A stretch of 38,892 nt of DNA from Sphingomonas mali NBRC 15500. GTDB taxonomy: Bacteria; Pseudomonadota; Alphaproteobacteria; Sphingomonadales; Sphingomonadaceae. Shown piece by piece: positions 25,338 to 34,163 of this stretch. Position numbers and translations under genes: made by a program. The stretch spans positions 1-38,892 of the forward strand of contig NZ_BCYX01000037.1 of the NCBI RefSeq assembly GCF_001598415.1. Direction: 5' to 3'. The first letter of the stretch is position 1. The number at the start of each line of letters is the position of its first letter. The notes below the pieces were generated by a model. It was not told where the DNA came from. It saw only the letters and a program-made list of their open reading frames with translations, and did not search any database.

Positions 25338-26947
25338 GCCGGCGCCTTGTCCGCCTATTGCCGCTGCTGTTGGCCGGGCTGGCAATGTCTGCGCACGCCG
25401 CGGACGAGTTGCCGCGTGTCGTAACCAAGGATGGCCGCTCGGCGCTGTTCGTCGACGGCGCGCCCTATCTGATGCTCGGCGCCCAGGCGAACAATTCGAG
25501 CAACTATCCGGCCGCCTTGCCCAAGGTGTGGCCGATGCTCGAACGGCTCAACGCCAATACGCTCGAAATCCCGATCGCCTGGGAACAGATCGAACCGGTC
25601 GAGGGCAAGTTCGACTTCTCCTATCTCGACGCGCTGCTGAAGGGCGCGCGCGAGCACAAGCTCCGCCTCGTCCTGTTGTGGTTCGGCGCTTGGAAGAATA
25701 CCGCGCCGAACTACGCCCCGATTTGGGTCAAGAGCGACAATGCGCGCTTTCCGCGGATGCGGACCAGCGACGGCAAGGCGCATTATGCGCTGAGCCCGCA
25801 CGCGCGGACAACGCTCGACGCCGACAAGCGCGCCTTCACCGCGCTGATGCAGCGGCTGAAGGCGGACGACCCCCAGAATACCGTGATCATGGTGCAGGTC
25901 GAGAATGAGAGCGGCAGCTATCGCTCGGCGCGCGATTTCTCGCCCGAGGCGCAGAAACTGTTCGCTCAGCCGATCCCGCAACCGCTCGCGGCCAAGACGG
26001 GCAAATCGGGCACCTGGTCACAGGCGTTCGGCAAGCTCGCCGATACCGCGTTCAACGCCTGGTACATCGCGCGTTATGTCGATGAGATCGCCGCCGCCGG
26101 CCAGGCGATCAAGAACCTGCCAATGTATTGCAACGCGGCGCTGAGCGACCCGTTCGGCCCGGCCGTGTCGGGCGGCGCCAGCGGGGGACCGGACTGGCCG
26201 GTGATCGACGTGTGGCGCGCCGCCGCGCCGCACATCGCGCTGGTCGCGCCCGACATCTACAATCGCGATCCCAAGGCCTATGCCAAGTATCTCGACCTCT
26301 ACGCGCGGCCCGACAATCCCCTGATGGTGCCCGAAACCGGCAACGCCGCCGAATATGCCCGTTTCCTGTGGCCGACGCTGGGCAAGGGCGCGATCGGCTT
26401 CTCGCCGTTCGGTTTCGATGACACCGGCTACGTCAATTATCCGCTGGGCGCGAAGGAACTGGACGAGGCGACGATCGAGGCCTTCGCGTCCAAATACCGC
26501 TTGCTCGCGCCCGCGGCGCGAGCCTGGGCGAGGATCGCGTTCGAACATCGCGTCTGGGGTGCGGCCAAGATGGAGGATGGCGGCGACCAGTCGACGACCT
26601 TCGGACGGTGGAAGATTTCGGTGCAATACGACCTGTGGCGGTTCGGCGAGCGCGACTGGACGTGGATCAAGACCGATCCTTCCCCGACCAAAGGCAAGCC
26701 GGTGGGTGGCGCGCTGGTCGCACAACTCGGCCCCGACCAGTTCCTGCTGACCGGATCCGACGTCCGTCTGCGCCTCGACGATACGAGCGGCGGCAACGGC
26801 ATGATGCTGCGGGTCGAGGAAGGTCATTTCGACGCGCAGGGCAATTGGGTGTTCGAGCGCGTCTGGAACGGCGATCAGACCGATTACGGGCTCAACTTCA
26901 CCGGCACGCCGGTGTGGCTCAAAGTGACGATGGGGACGTGGAAATGA
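25334..26947 (+). CDS. GH35-type beta-galactosidase with DUF5597-like C-terminus
   Basis: A 537-aa secreted enzyme predicted to remove beta-galactose from xyloglucan side chains. A signal peptide ends at AHAAD. The TIM barrel starts MLGAQANNSSNYP and NANTLEIPIAWEQIEP. The acid/base is E192 in MVQVENESGSY and the nucleophile is E334 in LMVPETGNA, both clan GH-A positions. The C-terminal part (from about 430) resembles DUF5597, the domain usual in this short bacterial GH35 group. ATG 25334 overlaps the GH3 stop as ATGA, and its own stop overlaps the GH31 start, so the three enzymes are probably translated together. Galactose is the most likely leaving sugar in this setting; arabinopyranose cannot be excluded. 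Confidence 0.88.
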   Translation: MSRRLVRLLPLLLAGLAMSAHAADELPRVVTKDGRSALFVDGAPYLMLGAQANNSSNYPAALPKVWPMLERLNANTLEIPIAWEQIEPVEGKFDFSYLDALLKGAREHKLRLVLLWFGAWKNTAPNYAPIWVKSDNARFPRMRTSDGKAHYALSPHARTTLDADKRAFTALMQRLKADDPQNTVIMVQVENESGSYRSARDFSPEAQKLFAQPIPQPLAAKTGKSGTWSQAFGKLADTAFNAWYIARYVDEIAAAGQAIKNLPMYCNAALSDPFGPAVSGGASGGPDWPVIDVWRAAAPHIALVAPDIYNRDPKAYAKYLDLYARPDNPLMVPETGNAAEYARFLWPTLGKGAIGFSPFGFDDTGYVNYPLGAKELDEATIEAFASKYRLLAPAARAWARIAFEHRVWGAAKMEDGGDQSTTFGRWKISVQYDLWRFGERDWTWIKTDPSPTKGKPVGGALVAQLGPDQFLLTGSDVRLRLDDTSGGNGMMLRVEEGHFDAQGNWVFERVWNGDQTDYGLNFTGTPVWLKVTMGTWK

Positions 26948-29856
26948 CGGCGATGCGATGGTTGATGCTGGGCTCCGCGGCGATCGCGCTGGCGGGGGCC
27001 GGAGGCGTAGCGGCGTTGGCGGCTGACGCGGCCGCGGCCGCGGCCGCGCCGGCGGCGGATGGATCGGTGGCGAAGATCGATCACGGCGTCGTGGTCACGC
27101 CCGCGTCCGGCCCGGCGAAGCGCATTCGCGTGCTCGCTTATGGTGACGCAAGCTTCCGCGTGACCGCGGTGCCGGCGACCGATTTCGACGAGGTGCCGGA
27201 CAGCCTGATGGTGATCGCCAAACCCGATGGCGATCCAATCGTCACCACGGCCAACGGCTATGTCTCGCTCAGGCTGCCCAAGGCCAGCGCGCGCATCCGC
27301 CTGGCCGACGGCTCGGTCAGCTTCCTCGACGCCGCGGGCAAGCCGCTCCTGACCGAGGCGCCGCGCGCGGCGTTCCGGGCGGTGTCGGTCGAGGGCAAGC
27401 CGTATTTCACCGCCAGCCAGCAATTCAACCGCGGCACCGATGAGGGCTTTTACGGCCTCGGCCAGCATCAGAACCGGCAGATGAATTACAATGGCGAGGA
27501 CGTCGAACTCGCCCAGCACAATATGGACATCGCGATCCCGTTCGTCGTCTCGACCCGGGGCTATGGACTGCTCTGGGACAATGACGGGATCACCCGGTTC
27601 GGCAATCCGCGGCCTTATGCTTTGGTCGGCGACGATCTAAGGGTGACGAGCGGCGGCAAGCCCGGCTGGAAGGCCGATTATTATCTCGGCGGCAAGCTCG
27701 CGGTCAGCCGCCAGGAAGCGACGATCGATTATCGCTATATCCGCGACCAGAAGAAATGGCCCGCCGCGGCGAAGGCGGCGACCAAGGCGTCGGGCGAGAG
27801 CGGGCAGAACACCGCCGGCGTCAACACCCAGGAGCAGCGCGTCGTCTGGACTGGCAATGTGACGGCCGACAAGACCGGCGTACACAAGTTCCGGCTCTAC
27901 GCGTCGAGCTACATGAAGGTTTATGCCGACGGGAAACTGGTGATGTCGCACTGGCGGCAGAACTGGAATCCCTGGTTCCACAATTTCGACCTGCCGATGA
28001 CTGCCGGCAAGCCCATCGCGATCCGGGTCGAGTGGGATCCGAACGCCGGCTATATCGGGCTGGTCCACAACGACCCCCTGCCCGCTGCGGACCGCCACTC
28101 GCTGTGGATGACCTCCGACGTCGCCAAGGACGTGGATTATTATTTCGTCGGTGGCGGCGGCAGCATCGATGGCGCGATCGCCGGCTATCGCGCGCTCACC
28201 GGCAAGGCCACGCTGATGCCCAAATGGGCCTATGGCTTCTGGCAGAGCCGCCAGCGCTACGAGACGCAAGACCAGTTGGTCGGCGTGGTGCGCGAATATC
28301 GCAAGCGCGGCATCCCGCTCGACAATATCGTGCTCGACTGGCGCTATTGGGTCGACGACCAATGGGGCAGCCACGATTTCGATACGAGCCGTTTCCCCGA
28401 CGCCAAGAAGATGGTCGATGACGTCCACGCGCTCGATGCGCACATCATGATCTCGGTCTGGGGAAAATTCTATCCGACCACCGCCAACGGCAAGGCGCTC
28501 GACGCCAAGGGCTATCTCTATCGCCGCCCGCTCGAGGCGGGGCAGAAGGACTGGGTCGGCCCCGGCTATGCCAACACGTTCTACAACCCCTACACCAAGG
28601 GTGCGCGCGACCTGTTCTTCGACCAGGTCAACGACAAGCTGGTGTCGAAGGGGTTCGACGGCTGGTGGCTCGATTCCGACGAGCCGGACTGGCATTCGAA
28701 CCTGTCGATCGAGGAACGCGCGTTCCAGATGGGCCCGACCGTGCGCGGGCCTGGCGCGGCGGAATTCAACACCTATCCGCTCGTCCATGTCGAGGGCGTT
28801 GCCGACAATCTGCGCCGTGTGGAACCGGGGCGGCGGCCGTTCATCCTGACGCGCTCGGCGTTCGGCGGCATCCAGCGGTCGAGCGCGGCGGTCTGGTCGG
28901 GCGACGTCGCGGCGCGCTGGGACAATCTGCGCGACCAGATCTCGGCCGGGGTCAATCTGTCGATGTCGGGCCTGCCCAATTGGAGCCAGGATATCGGCGG
29001 CTTCGCGGTCGAGGACCGTTACACCCAGCAGCGCCCCGCCGATCAGCCCGAATGGCGTGAGCTCAACCTGCGCTGGTTCCAGTTCGGCGCCTTCTCGCCC
29101 TTGTTCCGCAGTCACGGCGAATTCCCGTATCGCGAAATCTACGAGATCTCGGCGAAGGATCCGGCGATGCAGGCGTCGATGATCTGGTACGACAAGCTGC
29201 GCTACCGGTTGATGCCCTACATCTACACCAGCGCGGCGGACACCTGGTTCACGGACGGCAGCATCATGCGCGGGCTGGTGATGGATTTCGGGGCCGACCG
29301 GCGCACCTGGGCAATCGACGACGAATATATGTTCGGCCCGTCATTCCTCGTCGCTCCGGTTTCCGAATTCAAGGCGCGCAGCCGGCAGGTCTACCTGCCC
29401 GCCGGGACGGGCTGGTACGACTTCAATCGCGGCACTTATTATGCCGGCGGCCAGTCGATTACCGCGGCGGCGCCGTACGAGCGCATGCCGCTGTTCGTCC
29501 GGGCGGGCGCGATCGTGCCGACCGGCCCCGATGTGCAGACGACCAGCGAACAGCCGGACGGGCCGATCGTGCTCCAGGTCTTCACCGGCGCGAACGGCAC
29601 CTATTCGCTCTACGAGGATGACGGCCTCAGCGACGGCTATGCCAAGGGCAAATATGCGCGCATCCCGATCCGCTGGGACGACAAGAGCGGCACGCTGACG
29701 ATCGGCGCGCGGACCGGCGGCTATGACGGGATGACGGCGAAGCGGTCGATCTCGGTGCGCTTCTACGGCCCGCGAACAGCCGCGGCGCCCGACTTCGGCG
29801 CCAACCCGGCGCGCAGCGTGACCTATGACGGCCGGCCGGTAACGATCCGCCGCTGA
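26944..29856 (+). CDS. GH31 alpha-xylosidase with inserted PA14 domain
   Basis: A 970-aa secreted enzyme expected to remove alpha-1,6-linked xylose from the non-reducing end of xyloglucan oligosaccharides. After an Ala-rich signal region comes the N-terminal beta domain. About residues 235-390 form a PA14-like insert (WTGNVTADKTGVHKFRLYASSYMKVYADGKLV). The barrel holds the nucleophile D577 in GWWLDSDEPD and the acid/base D654 in WSGDVAARW. Barrel plus PA14 insertion is the layout of Cellvibrio japonicus Xyl31A, where PA14 helps bind longer oligosaccharides. ATG 26944 overlaps the GH35 stop (ATGA). It is the last gene of the operon, followed after 17 bases by a strong terminator. Confidence 0.92.
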   Translation: MTAMRWLMLGSAAIALAGAGGVAALAADAAAAAAAPAADGSVAKIDHGVVVTPASGPAKRIRVLAYGDASFRVTAVPATDFDEVPDSLMVIAKPDGDPIVTTANGYVSLRLPKASARIRLADGSVSFLDAAGKPLLTEAPRAAFRAVSVEGKPYFTASQQFNRGTDEGFYGLGQHQNRQMNYNGEDVELAQHNMDIAIPFVVSTRGYGLLWDNDGITRFGNPRPYALVGDDLRVTSGGKPGWKADYYLGGKLAVSRQEATIDYRYIRDQKKWPAAAKAATKASGESGQNTAGVNTQEQRVVWTGNVTADKTGVHKFRLYASSYMKVYADGKLVMSHWRQNWNPWFHNFDLPMTAGKPIAIRVEWDPNAGYIGLVHNDPLPAADRHSLWMTSDVAKDVDYYFVGGGGSIDGAIAGYRALTGKATLMPKWAYGFWQSRQRYETQDQLVGVVREYRKRGIPLDNIVLDWRYWVDDQWGSHDFDTSRFPDAKKMVDDVHALDAHIMISVWGKFYPTTANGKALDAKGYLYRRPLEAGQKDWVGPGYANTFYNPYTKGARDLFFDQVNDKLVSKGFDGWWLDSDEPDWHSNLSIEERAFQMGPTVRGPGAAEFNTYPLVHVEGVADNLRRVEPGRRPFILTRSAFGGIQRSSAAVWSGDVAARWDNLRDQISAGVNLSMSGLPNWSQDIGGFAVEDRYTQQRPADQPEWRELNLRWFQFGAFSPLFRSHGEFPYREIYEISAKDPAMQASMIWYDKLRYRLMPYIYTSAADTWFTDGSIMRGLVMDFGADRRTWAIDDEYMFGPSFLVAPVSEFKARSRQVYLPAGTGWYDFNRGTYYAGGQSITAAAPYERMPLFVRAGAIVPTGPDVQTTSEQPDGPIVLQVFTGANGTYSLYEDDGLSDGYAKGKYARIPIRWDDKSGTLTIGARTGGYDGMTAKRSISVRFYGPRTAAAPDFGANPARSVTYDGRPVTIRR

Positions 29857-29873
29857 TCACGCGTCGAAACAAA

Positions 29874-29907
29874 AAGGGCGTGGGAAGCGGTTGCTCCCCA
29901 CGCCCTT
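29874..29907. terminator. Bidirectional rho-independent terminator
   Basis: A perfect 11-bp GC-rich stem (aagggcgtggg / cccacgccctt) with a 12-base loop lies between the convergent GH31 and sugar-porter genes. On the minus strand the stem is followed by TTTTTGTTT and on the plus strand by CTTTGTT, so it can end both the glycosidase operon and the xyl operon. Confidence 0.85.
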
Positions 29908-29929
29908 CTTTGTTGCCTGACGCCCGAGG

Positions 29930-31333
29930 TCAGCCGGTCATTTCCTCGAGTTCCTTGCCCTTGGTTTCGTGGATGAACTTCTGGACCAGGAAGAAGCTGA
30001 TCACCGCGCACACCGCGTAGAAGGTGTAGCTGGTCGCGAGCCCCAGCTTGGCGGCCATGACCGGAAAGCTCTGCGCGACCAGATAGTTCGCGAACCATTG
30101 CGCGAAGCCGCACACCGCAAGTGCCGAACCGCGGATCTGGTTGGGGAACATCTCGCCCAGCATCACCCACATGACCGGGCCCCAACTCAGGTTGAAGAAG
30201 ATCACGTAGAGGTTCGCGGCGATCACCGCGATGGTGCCGAGCTGCGGCGACAGCTGGAGCTTGCCCGCGGCGTCGAGCGAGCCCTGGCTGAACGCATAGA
30301 CGAGGCCGAACAACGTCACCGCCATTCCGGCCGAGCCGATCAGCAACAGCGGCTTGCGCCCGATCCGGTCGACCAATGCGACGGTGACCAGGCACGCGCC
30401 AATCGACACCACGCCCGAGACGATATTGATCAGCAGCGAGTCGGCCTCGGTGAAGCCGGCGAGTTGCCACAAGGTCGAGCCGTAATAGAAAATCACGTTG
30501 ATCCCGACGAGCTGCTGGAACACCGCGAGCAGCAATCCGGCCCAGACCACCGGACGGATGCCGCCCTTCACGGGATCCATGATGTCGCGCAACTGCGGCC
30601 GGTGATCGGCACTGAAGCTGGCGCGGATCTCGGCCAGCTTGGTCGCGGCGGTATCGGCGCCGAACAGCCTGGTGAGGACGATTTCCGCCTCGCCCTCGCG
30701 GCCCTTCGACACGAGAAAGCGCGGGCTCTCCGGGATGAGGAACAATGCGGCCAGAAAGACCGCCGCCGGGATGGCCTGCATCAGGTACATCCAGCGCCAC
30801 GCCTCGAGCCCACCGAGCTTTTCGGTCGAGGCGCCGGCGGCGGCGGCGAGATAGTAATTGACCACGAACGCCGCGGTCAGACCCGAGATGATCATGATCT
30901 GCTGCACCGTCGTCATCCGGCCGCGGATATTGGCCGGCGCGACTTCGGAGATGTAAGCGGGCGACAGGACGCTCGCCGCGCCCACCGCCATGCCGCCGAT
31001 GATCCGCGCGGTCACGAAGATCGGCTGGAGGTGCGCGAAGCCCTGGACCAGCGCGCCACCCAGGAACAGCAACGCCGCGATCCGCATCACGTTGCGGCGG
31101 CCCATCCGGTCGGCAAGCGTGCCGGCGAAGAACGCGCCGATGAAGCAACCGATCAGCAGCGACCCGACGGTGAAGCCAAGCCCGCTCTCGCTCAGGCCGA
31201 ATGCCGCCTTGAGCCCCGGCTGGGTGCCGTTCACCGCGCCGCTGTCATAGCCGAACAACAATCCGCCGATCGTCGCCACCGCGACGATCATGGCGATTAG
31301 GCCGCTATTGGCCCGTGTCGCTCCCCCGTTCAT
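29930..31333 (-). CDS. MFS sugar porter (XylE/GlcP-like), probable xylose/glucose:H+ symporter
   Basis: A 467-aa inner-membrane transporter with 12 predicted helices. Sugar-porter signatures are GYDSGAVNG in helix 1, DRMGRRN after helix 2, the central PESPRFLVSKGREGEA and DRIGRKPLL in the second half. GGGAGAG lies 5-6 bases before ATG 31333. It follows xylC by 24 bases and is last in the xylX-xylB-xylC operon, which makes xylose the most likely substrate. The same subfamily also carries glucose or galactose, both of which this locus would release. No substrate-deciding residue can be read with confidence. Confidence 0.88.
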   Translation of the reverse strand: MNGGATRANSGLIAMIVAVATIGGLLFGYDSGAVNGTQPGLKAAFGLSESGLGFTVGSLLIGCFIGAFFAGTLADRMGRRNVMRIAALLFLGGALVQGFAHLQPIFVTARIIGGMAVGAASVLSPAYISEVAPANIRGRMTTVQQIMIISGLTAAFVVNYYLAAAAGASTEKLGGLEAWRWMYLMQAIPAAVFLAALFLIPESPRFLVSKGREGEAEIVLTRLFGADTAATKLAEIRASFSADHRPQLRDIMDPVKGGIRPVVWAGLLLAVFQQLVGINVIFYYGSTLWQLAGFTEADSLLINIVSGVVSIGACLVTVALVDRIGRKPLLLIGSAGMAVTLFGLVYAFSQGSLDAAGKLQLSPQLGTIAVIAANLYVIFFNLSWGPVMWVMLGEMFPNQIRGSALAVCGFAQWFANYLVAQSFPVMAAKLGLATSYTFYAVCAVISFFLVQKFIHETKGKELEEMTG

Positions 31334-31357
31334 TCTGCTCTCCCATCATCATTCTTG

Positions 31358-32218
31358 TCATGATCGTATGGCGTTGACCGGCACGCCGGCGACCCCGGCG
31401 TCGAACGCGAAGAGGTGCCCCGCGAGCGGCTGCGCGTCGAGCGCGGCAGTGTCGAGCGCGAGCTTCGCGGTGGTCGCATAGGCAGTCCGCAGATCGGCGC
31501 CGCCGAACGCGATTTTCGTCACATTGGCGACGGGAAAGCGCACGGTCTCGATCAGCGCGCCCGCAGGGTCGTAGCGACGCGCGCTCCAACCCCCGAACAA
31601 GCCGGCCCACACGCACCCTTCCGCATCGACGGTCGGACCGTCGGGATAGCCATGGCTCTTGTCGATAGTGACGAACGGACGCAGCGAACCCAGCGAACCA
31701 TCGTCGTTGATGTCCGCCTGTCCGATCGTTCCCGCGAACGTGTCGGTGACGTAGAGTGTGCGGCCGTCGGGCGAAATGGCCGGGCCGTTGGTTACCACCG
31801 CGGCCGGCAGCCCGGTATCCGAGACCCGTCCGTTCGACAGGCGGTAGAAGCGACCCGATGCTTGCGCCTCTTCATCATCCATCGACCCGAACCATAAAGA
31901 ACCGTCGGGGCCGACCACCGCGTCGTTGAGCCGATTGTCCGGCAGGTCGGGCTCGACCTCGATCCGCGCGGAGAAACTGCCATTGGTCGGATCGAAGCGG
32001 TGAATGCCGGTCTTGAGTCCCGCGACCAGCCCGCCGCCGGCAACCGGCATCACCCAGCCCACCGGTGCCGGCGCGGCCCAGCGCGTCACGTCGCCATCAT
32101 CGAGGCGGTAGATGCACGGCGCCTTGATATCGACGAACCAGAGCGCGCCGCAGATCCACACCGGCCCCTCGCCCAGCATTGCCCCGACCGGGGCGACAAC
32201 CTCGGGCGTGCCGGTCAC
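31358..32218 (-). CDS. xylC: SMP-30/gluconolactonase family xylonolactonase
   Basis: A 286-aa six-bladed propeller lactonase predicted to open D-xylono-lactone to D-xylonate. The metal-binding glutamate is E17 in MLGEGPVW. NRLNDAVVGPDGSLWFGSMD, TNGPAISPDGRTLYVTDT and YPDGPTVDAEGCVWAG are standard SMP-30 strands carrying the Asn and Asp ligands. The start is GTG 32218, whose GTGA overlaps the xylB stop; the frame open upstream to 32641 is only an out-of-frame copy of xylB. Its place after xylX and xylB matches the Caulobacter xylXABCD order with xylA missing. The metal and the exact lactone ring form are not decidable here. Confidence 0.87.
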   Translation of the reverse strand: MTGTPEVVAPVGAMLGEGPVWICGALWFVDIKAPCIYRLDDGDVTRWAAPAPVGWVMPVAGGGLVAGLKTGIHRFDPTNGSFSARIEVEPDLPDNRLNDAVVGPDGSLWFGSMDDEEAQASGRFYRLSNGRVSDTGLPAAVVTNGPAISPDGRTLYVTDTFAGTIGQADINDDGSLGSLRPFVTIDKSHGYPDGPTVDAEGCVWAGLFGGWSARRYDPAGALIETVRFPVANVTKIAFGGADLRTAYATTAKLALDTAALDAQPLAGHLFAFDAGVAGVPVNAIRS

Positions 32219-32991
32219 CGCCAGCCCGCGTCGACGAAATATTCGTGACCCGTGCACATCCGGGCATCGTCGGAAGCGAGGAACAGCACCAGCGCCGCGA
32301 CATCGGCGGGCTGGATGCGTCCGTCGAGGCACTGCGCCGCGACCAGTTCGGCCTCGCCCTCGGGCGTATACCAGCGCTCCTGCCGCGGCGTCTGCACGTT
32401 GCCCGGAATGACCGCGTTGACGCGGATACCGTCGCGGCCAAGGTCGCGTGCCATCGACCGCGTCAGTCCTTCGATCGCCGCCTTGGCGGTCTGGTAGAGA
32501 AGCAAATCGGGCAGAGCGAGATGCCAGCTGATCGACCCGAAATTGACGATCGCGCCGCCGCCCGCGCGACGCATCGCCGGAATGACCGCCTGGCTGGCGA
32601 AGAATTGGTGGCGCAGGTTCACCGCCATCCGATCGTCCCAATAAGCCGGGGTGATCTCGTCGATCGTGTGGCGGTCGTCATTGGCCGCGTTGTTGACGAG
32701 GACATCGACGCCGCCGAGCTGTTCCTCGATCGCCGCGAACCGTCCCTTGAGACCATCGAGATCGGTGAGGTCGCAGCGGCTGTAGAGCACGGCATCCGGC
32801 CCGCCGAGCCGGTCGACCAGTGCGTGCGCCGCATCGTCCTGCACGTCGACAAAGGCGACACGCGCCCCTTGCGCGGCGAACGCCTCGACCAGCCCCTCGC
32901 CGATCCCGGTCGCGCCGCCGGTGATCAGCACGCGCTTGCCGGCGAGACTGGGATAGCTCGCGCGGGCGCTTTGGGTGGCGGGCTGCAGCAT
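32215..32991 (-). CDS. xylB: D-xylose 1-dehydrogenase, SDR family (XylB-like)
   Basis: A 258-aa short-chain dehydrogenase that would oxidise D-xylose to xylonolactone with NAD+. It shows the Rossmann motif TGGATGIG (residues 24-31), NNAANDDRH near 100, and the catalytic S153, Y166 and K170 (FGSISWH, LLYQTAK). As I recall it, the sequence follows Caulobacter crescentus XylB closely along its length, including YPSLxGKRV at the start, the YWDDR/NLRH segment, the PGNV..RQE.WYTPEGEA block and the C-terminal CTGHEY.xDAGWR. ATG 32991 overlaps the xylX stop by one base (TGATG). Other sugar-specific SDRs are possible, but the close likeness and the gene order favour xylose. Confidence 0.9.
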   Translation of the reverse strand: MLQPATQSARASYPSLAGKRVLITGGATGIGEGLVEAFAAQGARVAFVDVQDDAAHALVDRLGGPDAVLYSRCDLTDLDGLKGRFAAIEEQLGGVDVLVNNAANDDRHTIDEITPAYWDDRMAVNLRHQFFASQAVIPAMRRAGGGAIVNFGSISWHLALPDLLLYQTAKAAIEGLTRSMARDLGRDGIRVNAVIPGNVQTPRQERWYTPEGEAELVAAQCLDGRIQPADVAALVLFLASDDARMCTGHEYFVDAGWR

Positions 32992-34139
32992 CAGTTGACG
33001 GTCTCCGAAAGTACCGGCCGCGGCGCCAATAGCCCGCGCGCGGCGAGGTTGCGCATCAGGTCGCCGATCCCGAATGACCAGGCCGGCGCCGCCTTCGCGC
33101 TGGTGACCTTGTTGACCAACGTCCCCAGCCTCTCGCTCGAAATAGTGACGATGTCGCCCTCCTTGTGGGTGAAGCCGCGGCCCGGCGCATCGCGATCCTG
33201 GGTGGGCGCGAACATCGTACCGAGAAACAGCGCGAAACCGTCAGGATAATGGTGTTCGCTCAACGCCTGGCGCACCAGCTCGGCGGGGTCGCGGCTGATC
33301 TGCGCCATGCTGCTCGATCCGGTCAGGCGATAGCCGTCCATGCCCTCGATCGTCAGGTCGACGGCCGCGGCTCGCACGTCGTCGAGGGTGAAGTCGCCAT
33401 CGAACAGACGGATCAGCGGCCCGATCGCGCACGCCGCATTATTGTCCTTGGCCTTGCCGAGCAGCAACGCCGAACGGCCCTCGAAGTCGCGCAGATTGAC
33501 ATCGTTGCCCAACGTCGCGCCGACCACTTCGCCATCGGCATCGACCACCAGCACGATTTCGGGCTCAGGATTATTCCAGGTCGAATCCGAGCGCACGCCG
33601 ATCATCGCGCCGAACCCGACCGCCGACAGCACCGGCGCCTTGGTGAAGATCTCCGCATCGGGACCGATCGCGACTTCGAGATATTGCGACCACATGCCAT
33701 CGGCGATCAGCTTGTCCTTGAGCGTAGCGGCCTCGGCCGACCCCGGCACCACTGCGCGCAGATCGCCGCCGACATGCGCGGAAAGACGATCGCGGATCGC
33801 CGCCGCTGCTCCGGCATCGCCACGCGCGCGCTCCTCGATCACGCGCTCGAGCGTCGACACCGCGAAGGTCACGCCCGCTGCCTTGACGCACTGCAAGTCG
33901 ATTGGGCTCAGCCAGTCGAGCGTTTCGATCGCGCCGAGCCGCTCGCCGCCCGCAGGATCGAACAGGCGATGCGCCAGAAGATCGGAGACGGTTGGTACCA
34001 CGCCTGCCATGTCGTAAACCGTGCCGTCGACGACGAGCACCGGGCTCGGCCCGTCGGCAAGCGCCACGCGGCCGACAAAACGACCTTGCCGCCAGTCGGC
34101 AGGCAGAAAATCGGCGGAAAATACTTCCCAGCCGGCCAT
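32991..34139 (-). CDS. xylX: XylX-like 2-keto-3-deoxy-D-xylonate dehydratase, FAH superfamily
   Basis: A 382-aa fumarylacetoacetate-hydrolase-fold enzyme that would convert 2-keto-3-deoxy-xylonate to alpha-ketoglutarate semialdehyde in the Weimberg pathway. FAH marks are STLERVIEERARG, GVRSDSTWNNPEPEIVLVVD with the metal acids, GATLGNDVNLRDFEGRSALL, and GRGFTHKEGDIVTIS near the end. The length fits XylX rather than the shorter (about 280 aa) diketo-deoxy-rhamnonate/fuconate hydrolases. I choose ATG 34139, 9 bases after GAGAGGA; TTG 34145 is in frame but too close to that site. It is first in the operon with xylB, xylC and the sugar porter, behind a TTGACA promoter and operator C. Confidence 0.87.
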   Translation of the reverse strand: MAGWEVFSADFLPADWRQGRFVGRVALADGPSPVLVVDGTVYDMAGVVPTVSDLLAHRLFDPAGGERLGAIETLDWLSPIDLQCVKAAGVTFAVSTLERVIEERARGDAGAAAAIRDRLSAHVGGDLRAVVPGSAEAATLKDKLIADGMWSQYLEVAIGPDAEIFTKAPVLSAVGFGAMIGVRSDSTWNNPEPEIVLVVDADGEVVGATLGNDVNLRDFEGRSALLLGKAKDNNAACAIGPLIRLFDGDFTLDDVRAAAVDLTIEGMDGYRLTGSSSMAQISRDPAELVRQALSEHHYPDGFALFLGTMFAPTQDRDAPGRGFTHKEGDIVTISSERLGTLVNKVTSAKAAPAWSFGIGDLMRNLAARGLLAPRPVLSETVN

Positions 34140-34163
34140 GTCCAACCATCCTCTCTATTGCTT

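Noticed and set aside
27026..27048. GCGGCC simple repeat as a phase-variation tract
   Set aside because: It is a six-base unit in frame encoding an Ala run in the GH31 signal region, so unit changes would not shift the frame.
27637..29115. Minus-strand open frame opposite GH31
   Set aside because: Antisense shadow; GH31 motifs and catalytic residues on the plus strand are decisive.
31358..32641. xylC extended to 427 residues
   Set aside because: The extension lies within xylB in another frame; GTG 32218 with the GTGA overlap gives a normal SMP-30 length.
32215..34139. Reading the FAH and SDR genes as the last fucose steps (diketo-deoxy-fuconate hydrolase and KDF dehydrogenase)
   Set aside because: The FAH protein is about 100 residues longer than those hydrolases and the SDR follows Caulobacter XylB closely; with xylC they keep the xylX-B-C order.
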